The translations under genes and the position numbers were made by a program. Of a DNA stretch of 64,000 nt, positions 17,789-26,593 are shown in pieces. Position 1 is the stretch's first letter. The number at the start of each line of letters is the position of its first letter. Source of the DNA: Flavobacterium suaedae. Its GTDB lineage: Bacteria; Bacteroidota; Bacteroidia; Flavobacteriales; Flavobacteriaceae. The stretch covers positions 434,001-498,000 of the forward strand of contig NZ_BMJE01000002.1 of the NCBI RefSeq assembly GCF_014642915.1. The letters are read 5' to 3'. A model generated the notes under the pieces. It was not told the DNA's origin and ran no database searches. It was given only the letters and a program-made list of their open reading frames with translations.

Positions 17789-18835
17789 ATGCGAAACTAT
17801 AAAGACCATTTGTTAAAAGCAGGATCTACCATAAAAGATGCCCTTATAAAATTAGATGCTTTAGCTAAAGACGCTATTATTTTTATTGTGGATGGAGAGA
17901 ACAGACTTTTAGGTTCGCTTACAGATGGAGATGTAAGGAGAGGTTTAATAAAAGGAATTACTATAGATCATCAAGTAGATGAAATCATTCAGCCTAATCC
18001 TCGCTACATACGCAAGGGAGAGCAGGATATAAAAAAGGTTATAGAATATAGAGAAGGTAATTTTAGAATAGTACCTATTGTTGATAAAGAGTCTAAAATA
18101 GTTAATGTAATTAACTTTAGAGAAATGCGTTCCTATTTACCTGTAGATGCAGTTATTATGGCAGGAGGCAGAGGACAAAGGCTTAGACCTCTTACTGATG
18201 ATACACCAAAGCCTTTATTAAAAGTAGGGGATAAGCCTATAATGGAGCATAACGTTGATAGGCTGGCGTTATATGGTATAGATGATTTTTGGATGTCAGT
18301 TAAGTATTTAGGGGAAAAAATAGAGCAATATTTTAAAGATGGAGCCTCCAAAAATGTCAATATTAAATATGTGTGGGAGACAGAACCTTTAGGAACTATC
18401 GGAGCTGTTTCTTCAATAGAAGATTTTGAGCATGATTATATACTTGTTACAAATTCAGACTTATTGACTAATTTGGATTATGAGCATTTTTTCTTAGATT
18501 TTATGGATAAAGATGCTGATTTTGCTGTTGTATCGATACCATATCAGGTAAATGTTCCTTATGCAGTTTTAGAAACAGAAGAATCAAAAATTAAGAGCTT
18601 CAGAGAAAAGCCAACTTATACTTATTATTCTAACGGAGGTATATACCTTATGAAGAAAGACGTTCTTAAGTATGTACCTAAGGATACCTTTTTTAATGCT
18701 ACAGATCTTATGGAGACTCTTATAGGTAAAGGTTATAATGTAGTTTCTTATCCTCTTTCAGGTTATTGGTTAGACGTAGGGAAACATGAAGATTTTGAGC
18801 AGGCGCAGAAAGATATAAAGCAAATTAAATTTTAA
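17789..18835 (+). CDS. CBS-domain sugar-1-phosphate nucleotidyltransferase, PtmE-like
   Basis: The product is 348 residues. Two CBS motifs fill the first 115 residues (FIVDGENRLLGSLTDGDVRRG is the first). An NTP-transferase domain follows, with AVIMAGGRGQRLRPLTDDTPKPLL and later LVTNSDLLTNLDYEHF and YWLDVGKHEDFEQAQ. This domain order is that of Campylobacter jejuni PtmE, a glucosamine-1-phosphate guanylyltransferase feeding GDP-linked legionaminic acid synthesis. A glucose-1-phosphate thymidylyltransferase-like role is the alternative. It precedes the CMP-synthetase gene, overlapping it by one base. Confidence 0.82.
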   Translation: MRNYKDHLLKAGSTIKDALIKLDALAKDAIIFIVDGENRLLGSLTDGDVRRGLIKGITIDHQVDEIIQPNPRYIRKGEQDIKKVIEYREGNFRIVPIVDKESKIVNVINFREMRSYLPVDAVIMAGGRGQRLRPLTDDTPKPLLKVGDKPIMEHNVDRLALYGIDDFWMSVKYLGEKIEQYFKDGASKNVNIKYVWETEPLGTIGAVSSIEDFEHDYILVTNSDLLTNLDYEHFFLDFMDKDADFAVVSIPYQVNVPYAVLETEESKIKSFREKPTYTYYSNGGIYLMKKDVLKYVPKDTFFNATDLMETLIGKGYNVVSYPLSGYWLDVGKHEDFEQAQKDIKQIKF

Positions 18836-19521
18836 TGAAACCATTAGTAGTTATACCTGCAAGAGGAGGGTCTAAAGGGGTTCCTGGTAAGAATTGGAAG
18901 GAGCTTAATGGGAAGCCTCTTATTCATTACACTATAGAAGCTGCAAGAGCTGTTTTTGAAGATAGTTGTATATGCGTATCAACAGATTCGGAAAAAATAA
19001 AAAAAGTTTCTGAGTCAACAGGACTAAATGTGCCTTTTTTAAGACCGGATTACTTGGCCACGGATAATGCAGGTACTTATGAGGTATTATTACATGCAAT
19101 TAATTATTACGAACAAAAGAGTTACTTTCCTAATGTGATAGTATTACTTCAGCCTACTTCTCCTTTTAGAAATTCAAACCATATTAAGGAGGCATTAAAG
19201 CTATATAATAACAATTATGATATGGTTGTTTCTGTAAAAGAAACAAAATCGAATCCATATTATGTGCTTTTTGAAGAGAATGATGAAGGATGGCTGGAAA
19301 AATCAAAAAAGGGGGATTTTACCAGAAGGCAGGATTGTCCTAAAGTATGGGAATACAACGGAGCTATATATGTAATTAATGTTGAAGAGTTAAAAAAAGT
19401 GTCTTTGGCAAATTTAAAAAAGGTTAAAAAATATGTTATGGATGACATTAGCTCTCATGATATTGATAATAATCTTGATTGGAAATTTGCAGAAGTTATA
19501 GCTAGCGATATTTTTCTTTAA
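18835..19521 (+). CDS. CMP-nonulosonate cytidylyltransferase (LegF/NeuA family)
   Basis: The product is 228 residues, the typical length of a single-domain CMP-sialate/legionaminate synthetase. The N-terminal VVIPARGGSKGVPGKNWKEL is the CTP-binding loop, with a following KPLIHYTIEAA. ILLQPTSPFRN and RRQDCPKVWEYNGAIYVIN are further family stretches that contact the sugar acid. It activates the nine-carbon acid to a CMP donor. It ends the nonulosonate block. The ATG overlaps the PtmE-like stop codon by one base. Confidence 0.9.
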   Translation: MKPLVVIPARGGSKGVPGKNWKELNGKPLIHYTIEAARAVFEDSCICVSTDSEKIKKVSESTGLNVPFLRPDYLATDNAGTYEVLLHAINYYEQKSYFPNVIVLLQPTSPFRNSNHIKEALKLYNNNYDMVVSVKETKSNPYYVLFEENDEGWLEKSKKGDFTRRQDCPKVWEYNGAIYVINVEELKKVSLANLKKVKKYVMDDISSHDIDNNLDWKFAEVIASDIFL

Positions 19522-19540
19522 TTAAATTAATAATAAAAAC

Positions 19541-20983
19541 TTGGGAGAATCACCTAAAAATAATTTTTTCTGGTCTATATTGATTCAGTTTTCGTTTCAA
19601 ATAGTCGGTTTTTTCGTTACAATTATTCTAACAAGAATTTTAGATCCAAAGGATTTTGGTATAATAGGTATTCTAACAATTTTTATAACTATATGCCAGA
19701 GTATTTTAGATGGAGGTTTAACCGCTAGTTTAATTCGTACAAAAGACATAACAGAAGAGGATTATTCTACTGTTTTCTATATAAATCTAATATCAAGTCT
19801 TTCATTATATTTAATAATTTTTATATCTGCTCCATATATTGCAGATTATTTTGATACACCTCAAGTTACGAGATTACTTAGGGTTCATGCTCTAATACTT
19901 ATAATATCAGCTTTTACAATAACCCAATCTGTTCGGTTAAATAAAGCATTACAGTTTAAAACTCAGTTTAAGTTACTGTTACCTAGTTTGGTAGTTAGTG
20001 GTGCGACCTCAATAGCCATGGCATATAATGGTTTTGGGGTGTGGAGTTTAGTTTGGAAGGAAGTAATATTTTCTAGTTTAACAAGCGTTCAATTATGGTT
20101 TTATTCTCAATGGGTTCCTATTAGAGTGTTTTCAAAAGAAAAGTTTAAATATCATTTCTATTTCGGGTATAAACTTTTAATTACAGATATTCTATCTAAA
20201 GGTTTTCAGCAATCATATAAAGTAGTATTAGGTAAAATATTTTCAGTATATCAGTTAGGTTTATTTACGAGATCCCAAACAATGGCAGAACTTCCTAATA
20301 ATATTATATTTAGTGCTATAAACAGGGTAATGTTTCCGTTGCTTTCAAAGGTCTCTACTGAGGATGAAAAGCTAAAAGATGCTTATAGTAATATTATAAG
20401 AACAGTAGTTTTTATTGTTGTTCCTTTATTATGTGTGCTTGGGCTGGTAGCAGAACCTTTATTTACTGTTTTAATAACTGAAAAATGGTTACCTGCAGTT
20501 CCTTATTTTCGTATTTTGTTATTGGTGGGTGCTATATCTCCTTTACAATTGTACTTACTTAACTTATGCAAAGTTAAAGGGAGAAGTGATTTAGTTTTAA
20601 AACTGTCAATTGTAGAATATGTTTTTATAAGTTTAGGGTTAGTTTCAATTTATTGGTTTGGGCTGTATGGTTTGTTATATGGTATGGTTTTTAGCTCGGT
20701 GGCTAAAGTTGCAGTTACTATGTATGTTGCCGGTAATTTGGTAAACTATACGGTTAAAGAACAACTTAGAGATATTTATCAGCCTTTTTTGTTAGGAGGT
20801 ATTAGTGTAGGTTTGACTATTTTTATTTTAAATTTAGGAATTAATATTCGTCATAATATATTACTTATAGTATTTGTAGCTGTAATATTTTACATGTTTT
20901 TTTTAATAATGTCTTATTTTTTAAAAAATCCTGTTCTTTATAAAGCAATAACTCTTATTAAAAACAAACTCAATGCTAAATAA
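19541..20983 (+). CDS. Oligosaccharide flippase, Wzx/WzxC type
   Basis: The product is 480 residues with about 12-14 hydrophobic helices, a MOP-superfamily polysaccharide exporter. Near the N-terminus, LTRILDPKDFGIIGILTIF is the WzxC-type signature. It moves the undecaprenyl-linked repeat unit across the inner membrane. The only usable start is the TTG at 19541; no ATG lies in the first 45 residues before the conserved helix. It overlaps the next gene by 11 bases. From here to about 28080 the locus holds the glycan-specific genes and looks especially AT-rich. Confidence 0.88.
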   Translation: MGESPKNNFFWSILIQFSFQIVGFFVTIILTRILDPKDFGIIGILTIFITICQSILDGGLTASLIRTKDITEEDYSTVFYINLISSLSLYLIIFISAPYIADYFDTPQVTRLLRVHALILIISAFTITQSVRLNKALQFKTQFKLLLPSLVVSGATSIAMAYNGFGVWSLVWKEVIFSSLTSVQLWFYSQWVPIRVFSKEKFKYHFYFGYKLLITDILSKGFQQSYKVVLGKIFSVYQLGLFTRSQTMAELPNNIIFSAINRVMFPLLSKVSTEDEKLKDAYSNIIRTVVFIVVPLLCVLGLVAEPLFTVLITEKWLPAVPYFRILLLVGAISPLQLYLLNLCKVKGRSDLVLKLSIVEYVFISLGLVSIYWFGLYGLLYGMVFSSVAKVAVTMYVAGNLVNYTVKEQLRDIYQPFLLGGISVGLTIFILNLGINIRHNILLIVFVAVIFYMFFLIMSYFLKNPVLYKAITLIKNKLNAK

Positions 20984-22010
20984 TCTATTTATAACTAAAA
21001 CCCCTTATCAGTATTTATCAGCAATAAATATTTGTAACGTAGTATATTCCTCGAAAGAATTTTATAATGAAATATATTTTTTTCCTAAAGATAATAATAG
21101 TGTTTTTTATGAAAGTAAGGAAAACTCTTTACCTTTCAACGGTATAATTAGGAGTATTGGTACAGAGGAAAAAATTTCATTTTATAAAAGTATAAGAAAA
21201 AATAAATACGAGCGCGTGTTTTTTTTTCAAGAAAATGATATTTTAAATAAGTATGTTTCATATCATTTAAAAAAGCAAGGAACAATAATATGTTTAGGTC
21301 CCGACGGAACCAAACCATATGCTGTGTTTGATAAAAGTCATGAACTATTATCAATGCTAAAGGATACTAATAAAGACTATATGTATTTGATTAAAAATAA
21401 TTTATTATTTCCTAGAATATTTTGGTCAAGATACTATAGATATGGTGCGAGTAAGATAATAGATGAAGTATGGTTACAGCACCCTGAACTATTTGATAAA
21501 AAAAAGAATAAAACTAAGGGAGAACTAATAAAAATGCCGGAATTAGAAAATTCTACTATAGAAATAGTAAAAAAAACTATGGTGGGAGAAGATATGAACC
21601 TTCCGGATTTGAATAAATGTATTATATATTTTAATCAACCAATTTGGTCTAAGAAATTAATAGACAAAGAGATAGAAATACTTAATTTTCTGTCAAATCA
21701 TCATAACACTCTTCCGCTATATTTAAAACTCCACCCATTAACTCCTGAAGAAAATTTAAAGAGAATTAAAGAAGTTAAAGGAATTAATATCATATATAAT
21801 AAAATTCCTGCAGAGGTATATATAAATCATGCAAAAGATAGTATCATGCTTACTCCTTGGTCTACGGCATTAATGCATGTTTTAGGTGAGAGAAATAAAT
21901 ATTATTATTTATATCCGGAGTTTCAAAGAGTGAATGATTATAGGCTTAATCAAATAAATTTAATACCTTTTCCACACTTGCAAGTTTTAAATAATATTGA
22001 GGATTTGTAG
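20973..22010 (+). CDS. Putative nonulosonate (sialyltransferase-like) glycosyltransferase
   Basis: The product is 345 residues with no match I recognise to common GT1, GT2 or GT4 enzymes. Three short motifs recall the bacterial sialyltransferase families (GT38, GT52, GT80, GT97). These are an acidic-Gly site (CLGPDGTKPY near residue 110), a His-Pro site (YLKLHPLTPEEN near 250) and a Ser-Thr site (TPWSTALMH near 295). In those families the D/E-G pair gives the catalytic base, and HP and S-S/T bind the CMP phosphate. It sits between the flippase and the polymerase in a locus that makes a CMP-nonulosonate but shows no other candidate transferase. The function is inferred. Confidence 0.55.
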   Translation: MLNNLFITKTPYQYLSAINICNVVYSSKEFYNEIYFFPKDNNSVFYESKENSLPFNGIIRSIGTEEKISFYKSIRKNKYERVFFFQENDILNKYVSYHLKKQGTIICLGPDGTKPYAVFDKSHELLSMLKDTNKDYMYLIKNNLLFPRIFWSRYYRYGASKIIDEVWLQHPELFDKKKNKTKGELIKMPELENSTIEIVKKTMVGEDMNLPDLNKCIIYFNQPIWSKKLIDKEIEILNFLSNHHNTLPLYLKLHPLTPEENLKRIKEVKGINIIYNKIPAEVYINHAKDSIMLTPWSTALMHVLGERNKYYYLYPEFQRVNDYRLNQINLIPFPHLQVLNNIEDL

Positions 22011-22011
22011 A

Positions 22012-23235
22012 ATGAATCATGTCCAGTTAAAAAATACAGGTTATAACAAGCTAATAAGCCTTTTTATTTTGGTTTTATGGCCATTTATGGCTTTACTTGT
22101 TGCTGTAAGAAATTTTAAAAGTTCATTTTCGAAAACACTATTGATAGGAGTAGTTGCTTTTATTGGAATGACAGCTAACAGCGAAGGCGATTTAGAAAGG
22201 TATGAAGCTATTTATCATATTAATTCCAACCTTACAATAGGTGAAATGTGGACTAATTTAATAGGTTTACAAGATGGTAAGTTTTATATTAGTGCTTTTG
22301 CTTTTCTCTTAAACTTATTTACAGATAATTACCATATATATTTTGCTTTTTTATACACTATTTTTGGGTATTATTTAGTAAACTTTGTTTATCTTTTTTT
22401 TGATGAAAAAGTTATAAAAAACACTAAATTATACGGGTTATTGTTTTTTATATCTTTTGCTCTTTTCTTTTCTATTAGAAACTCCTTAAATCTAGCTTTT
22501 TATACTGGGGTAATTTACTACATGTATTTTATCAGTAAATCAATAATACTGAAGAAGAATAAATTTTTACTTTTTTTACTGTTAACCCCTTTATTTCACT
22601 TCTCTCTTGCTATTTTACTTATACCTACATTTTTATATGTATATCTAAAAAATAAGCCAATAACTTGTGTTATTTTAGTTGTAATAACTTTAGGATTAAA
22701 TCAGTCGAGTATAACAGGCATTATACAACAATATGCCAACTCTAATAAAGGAACTATTATAGAAGATAAATACAGAAGTTATGCCAGTGAGGATGGTATG
22801 GAACGTTTAGAAGAAAGATATAGAAAAGGGGAACTTAACTATAATTGGAAACTGAAACTTTTAAATACCACTAGAGAAATAATAATTGATTTTTTTTCAA
22901 AAATAGGTGTGTTCCTTATTTTCTTTTATAGGAAGAAACTAGGGCTAAAGGAAGAAAAATTAAATATGCTTTCATTAGTATTATTATTATGGGCTACTTG
23001 TAATTTAACAGTTAATTTTAGTAATGGTGATAGGTTTTTAATTTTGTTTTCTGCAATGGCATATGCACTTTTTATTATGATGTTAGAAGACGTTAAAAAG
23101 ATAAAGCTTTACTATATTTTTACTCTTATATTAATTCCATTATCATTATTTTTTGGAGTTATGAGTTTATATGCATCAAATAAATTTATATCAGAATATT
23201 TTTATTTTTCTAATTTTTTAATTGAACTATTTTAG
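22012..23235 (+). CDS. EpsG-like polysaccharide polymerase (Wzy)
   Basis: The product is 407 residues with about 10 membrane helices. A large hydrophilic loop between residues ~230 and 285 is rich in Glu, Lys and Tyr (ASEDGMERLEERYRKGELN). Such a loop is typical of O-antigen polymerases. GDLERYEAIYH after the second helix fits the EpsG family. It would join repeat units on the periplasmic face. The ATG at 22012 lies just after the preceding stop codon. A TTG 15 bases earlier would extend into the neighbour and is less likely. Sequence divergence is normal for Wzy; the call rests on topology and position. Confidence 0.72.
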   Translation: MNHVQLKNTGYNKLISLFILVLWPFMALLVAVRNFKSSFSKTLLIGVVAFIGMTANSEGDLERYEAIYHINSNLTIGEMWTNLIGLQDGKFYISAFAFLLNLFTDNYHIYFAFLYTIFGYYLVNFVYLFFDEKVIKNTKLYGLLFFISFALFFSIRNSLNLAFYTGVIYYMYFISKSIILKKNKFLLFLLLTPLFHFSLAILLIPTFLYVYLKNKPITCVILVVITLGLNQSSITGIIQQYANSNKGTIIEDKYRSYASEDGMERLEERYRKGELNYNWKLKLLNTTREIIIDFFSKIGVFLIFFYRKKLGLKEEKLNMLSLVLLLWATCNLTVNFSNGDRFLILFSAMAYALFIMMLEDVKKIKLYYIFTLILIPLSLFFGVMSLYASNKFISEYFYFSNFLIELF

Positions 23236-23250
23236 TTAAACTGAAAATAA

Positions 23251-24354
23251 ATGAAAATCTTAAAAACAATATCTAATATTCCCGGTTGGAGAACAAGTAG
23301 AAAGATAGTAGTTATAGAGTCAGATGACTGGGGTAGTATTAGGATGTCTTCTCAAAGTTCATATAATGCACTTGTAAAAGCGGGTCTTAACCTTAGTAAA
23401 GGAGCAGGAGGACGCTATAATATGTATGATACCTTAGCTTCAAAAGAAGATTTGTCAATGCTGTTTGAGGTGCTAACCTCAGTGAAAGATAAAAATAATG
23501 CTTCTGCAAAAATAACAGCAGTAAGTTTAGTTGCAAATCCTGATTTTGAAAAAATTAAGACAAGTGGGTATAATGAATATTTTTATGAGCCCTTTACTAA
23601 AACTTTAGAAAAATATAATAGAATCGATGCATTTGAACTTTGGAAAGAAGGGAAAAATTCAAATATTTTTGTTCCTGAATTCCATGGTAGAGAACATCTT
23701 AATATTAGTGCTTGGATAAGAGCATTGAAAAAAGGAGATAAAGATGCATTGTTAGCATTTGAAAATGGAATTTGGGGATATACACGTAAACAAGGAGAAA
23801 TAGAATTTCAGTCAGCTTTTAATCTTGAATTTAGTACTGATGTAGATTTACAAAAAGAGGTTATAAAAGATGGACTAAATTTATTTAAAGAATTACATGG
23901 TTACAAAGCCAGATTTTTTGTTCCACCCAATGGTCCTATTAATAATAGTTTAGAGCCTATAGCTGCAGAAAATGGTATTGAATATATGTCATCTCCTAAA
24001 ATACAAACTGAAGTTTTAGGTGAAGGTAAGATAAAAAAGCATTTTAGATATATAGGGAAGAAAAATAAATATGGACAAACGTATATTACCCGAAATTCAT
24101 TTTTTGAACCTTCGGGGACTTCTAAAGATGAAGTAGATAGTTGTCTTGCTGAGATTGAAATGGCTTTTAAGTGGAAAAAACCGGCAATAATAAGTTCGCA
24201 TAGAATAAATTATATTGGCGGATTAAGTTCTTCAAAGAGGGACAAAAGTTTAGAGGAATTAAAAGAGCTTTTACAAAAAATAGTAAAGAAATGGCCAGAT
24301 GTAGAGTTTATGACTTCATCTGAACTAGGAGATGTTATAACTAAACGAGATTAA
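23251..24354 (+). CDS. Polysaccharide deacetylase-like protein, copy 1
   Basis: The product is 367 residues and resembles Bacteroidota proteins called polysaccharide (de)acetylases. Short motifs look like a distant NodB-type fold: VVIESDDWGSIRMS near residue 22 (acidic pair), PEFHGREHLNISAW near 143 (His-x3-His-like), FFVPPNGPIN near 222 and IISSHRINYIGG near 315. There is no signal peptide, so it would act in the cytoplasm. The next gene is a clear paralogue with the same motif order. The likely role is modifying an acyl group on the glycan or its donor, but no reaction is proven for this group. Confidence 0.55.
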   Translation: MKILKTISNIPGWRTSRKIVVIESDDWGSIRMSSQSSYNALVKAGLNLSKGAGGRYNMYDTLASKEDLSMLFEVLTSVKDKNNASAKITAVSLVANPDFEKIKTSGYNEYFYEPFTKTLEKYNRIDAFELWKEGKNSNIFVPEFHGREHLNISAWIRALKKGDKDALLAFENGIWGYTRKQGEIEFQSAFNLEFSTDVDLQKEVIKDGLNLFKELHGYKARFFVPPNGPINNSLEPIAAENGIEYMSSPKIQTEVLGEGKIKKHFRYIGKKNKYGQTYITRNSFFEPSGTSKDEVDSCLAEIEMAFKWKKPAIISSHRINYIGGLSSSKRDKSLEELKELLQKIVKKWPDVEFMTSSELGDVITKRD

Positions 24355-24355
24355 T

Positions 24356-25462
24356 ATGAGGAAGTTGAAAACAAAGATAGGTCAAATATTATTTAATTCT
24401 CAAGGTTGGCGAACAAAGCGAAAAATAGTAGTTATAGAATCAGATGATTGGGGGAGTATAAGAATACCTAACAAAGAAGTGTTAAATGAACTAAGATCCT
24501 CGGGAATACAAGTTGAAAAGTGTTCTTATGTTCAAAATGATTCTTTAGAGGACAATGAAGATATGGAAGCGCTTTATAACATAATTGAAAAAAAAGATAA
24601 TAAACCTGTTATTACCGCAAACTTCTTAACTGCAAATCCTGATTTTAAAAAAATAAAAGAATCTGGGTTTACTAGCTATTTTAATGAATCTATTGATGAA
24701 ACTATATTAAATCGTCCAAATTCGGATAAAGTAAAAGATTTATATACTCAAGGTCAAAAAGCCGGTTTTTTTATTCCTCAGTTACACGGGCGCGAACATT
24801 TGAATATAAGCAGGTGGATGACAGACTTACAAAATAATAATGAAGAAACCAGACTTGCTTTTGAATTAGGCGTATTTGGCATAAGTAATAATGCTGTAAA
24901 GCAAAAAAGATGGAGTTACCAGGCAGCTTTTGATAAGGTTGAAAATGATTTTGGTATTTCCCGAGTAAACATTTTAAAAGATGCTGTAGAAGACTTTGAA
25001 CGTATGTTTGGTTTTAAATCAATAACCTTTATTGCTCCAAATTATGTATGGGATAGTAAAATAGAAGAAATCACGTCTCAGCTACATATAAAGTATTTAC
25101 AAGGAGGTAATATGCAAAGACAACCATTGGATACCTCTGGAAGATATGCTGTTAAAAAAAATGTTTTGGGGCAAAAAAATAAATTTGGTCAAAGATATTT
25201 ATTTCGTAACTCATCATTTGAACCTAGTGCAGATTTAAATAAAGATTGGGTAAATAGCTGTTTAAGCGAGATTAAAAGTGCTTTCTTTTGGAATAAGCCA
25301 GCTGTAATATCTATGCACAGAGTTAATTTTATAGGCTCTATAAATCCTGAAAATAGGGAAAGGAATTTAAAATTATTCTCTGAACTTGTAGATGCTATTC
25401 AGAAAAATTGGCCAGAAGTAGAGTTTATGTCATCAGATCAATTAGCAAAACTAATAAAATGA
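24356..25462 (+). CDS. Polysaccharide deacetylase-like protein, copy 2
   Basis: The product is 368 residues, a paralogue of the preceding protein. It shares GWRTKRKIVVIESDDWGSIR at the N-terminus, QLHGREHLNISRWM in the middle, FEPSADLNKDWVNSC and ISMHRVNFIGSINPENRERN near the end. The catalytic-looking Asp pair and His residues are kept in both, so neither copy looks dead. The two are separated by one base. The ATG of the CapA-like gene overlaps its stop codon. It may act on a second position or a second sugar; nothing in the sequence says which. Confidence 0.55.
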   Translation: MRKLKTKIGQILFNSQGWRTKRKIVVIESDDWGSIRIPNKEVLNELRSSGIQVEKCSYVQNDSLEDNEDMEALYNIIEKKDNKPVITANFLTANPDFKKIKESGFTSYFNESIDETILNRPNSDKVKDLYTQGQKAGFFIPQLHGREHLNISRWMTDLQNNNEETRLAFELGVFGISNNAVKQKRWSYQAAFDKVENDFGISRVNILKDAVEDFERMFGFKSITFIAPNYVWDSKIEEITSQLHIKYLQGGNMQRQPLDTSGRYAVKKNVLGQKNKFGQRYLFRNSSFEPSADLNKDWVNSCLSEIKSAFFWNKPAVISMHRVNFIGSINPENRERNLKLFSELVDAIQKNWPEVEFMSSDQLAKLIK

Positions 25463-26571
25463 AAATTTTAATTACTGGGGATTTTTGCCCTATTCATCGA
25501 GCTGCCAATATTTTTGAAGGAAATGATATTTTTGGTGATTTTAATAGTATAATAAGTGAGTGTGACCTTAATATTACTAACTTAGAGTGTCCTTTGACGG
25601 AAGCTTCTACGCCTATTAATAAAACAGGCCCCACATTAAAATCATCTTTCAAATATGCAAAATTCCTGAAAGATTCGAAATTTGATTTAGTTACCATGGC
25701 TAATAATCATATAATGGATTATGGTGCTAAAGGTATAGAAGAAACAATAACGGCATTAAATAATAATTCTATAGATTATGTTGGAGCTGGGAAAAGTACT
25801 GATGAAATAGCTATAATATATAAAACTATAAAAGGTATTAAAATAGCTTTTGTTAATGTATGTGAGAATGAATGGTCAACAGATGAAAGAGGCGGTTATA
25901 AAGCTAATGGTTTTTCTGAAATAGAATCATTTTACACTATAAAAAAAGCTAAACAAAATGCTGATTATGTAGTTTTAATTCATCATGGAGGTCACGAAAT
26001 GTATAATTTACCCAGTCCTAGATTAAAGAGTGTATTACGTTATTTTGTTGATTGTGGTGCCGATGTCGTAATTAACCATCATACACATTGTGTTGGGGGG
26101 CACGAAGTATATAATCAAAAGCCTATTTTTTATTCGTTAGGTAATTTTGTTTTCGATAATCCCAATCAAAGAGACTCAATTTGGAATTATGGTATGGCCG
26201 TAACCCTAAATTTTAGCAAAGATAACTTTAATTTCACTATTGATTATTTTGAACAATTCAATAAAAATGCTTCATTGCGTGTAGTTAAGGAAAGCGATTT
26301 GCCATATAGCATTGATGAAGTTAACAGGATTATTCAAGACGATGAATTACTTAAAACTAGCTTTGAAAGTTTTATAAATGAAAAGCGTAAATTATTTAAT
26401 TCATTTATTGAACCGGTTAGTTCTAAGTATTATAATGCTCTTAAAAATAGAGGTTTATTACCAAGTTTGTGGAGTAAAAAGAAAAAAGAATATTTAAAAA
26501 ATTTAATAAGTTGTGAATCTCACAGAGAGATATTACAAGAAATTTTAAAAGAAGAGACTGTTAACACTTAA
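25459..26571 (+). CDS. CapA-like metallophosphatase-fold protein
   Basis: The product is 370 residues with the PGA_cap (CapA/PgsA) domain: ILITGDFCPIHRA, LNITNLECPLTE, VTMANNHIMDYG, VLIHHGGHEMYN, VINHHTHCVGG and YSLGNFVFDNP. These are the Asp, Asn and His ligands of a calcineurin-like phosphoesterase site. CapA is needed for poly-gamma-glutamate capsules in Bacillus, but its exact reaction is uncertain. There is no signal peptide, so it is probably cytoplasmic. The start is ATG 25459, giving an ATGA overlap with the previous gene. The open frame runs 17 codons further upstream, inside the neighbour. Its role in a heteropolysaccharide locus is unclear. Confidence 0.82.
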   Translation: MKILITGDFCPIHRAANIFEGNDIFGDFNSIISECDLNITNLECPLTEASTPINKTGPTLKSSFKYAKFLKDSKFDLVTMANNHIMDYGAKGIEETITALNNNSIDYVGAGKSTDEIAIIYKTIKGIKIAFVNVCENEWSTDERGGYKANGFSEIESFYTIKKAKQNADYVVLIHHGGHEMYNLPSPRLKSVLRYFVDCGADVVINHHTHCVGGHEVYNQKPIFYSLGNFVFDNPNQRDSIWNYGMAVTLNFSKDNFNFTIDYFEQFNKNASLRVVKESDLPYSIDEVNRIIQDDELLKTSFESFINEKRKLFNSFIEPVSSKYYNALKNRGLLPSLWSKKKKEYLKNLISCESHREILQEILKEETVNT

Positions 26572-26593
26572 GTTTTTAAATTCTGCTCTGTAT

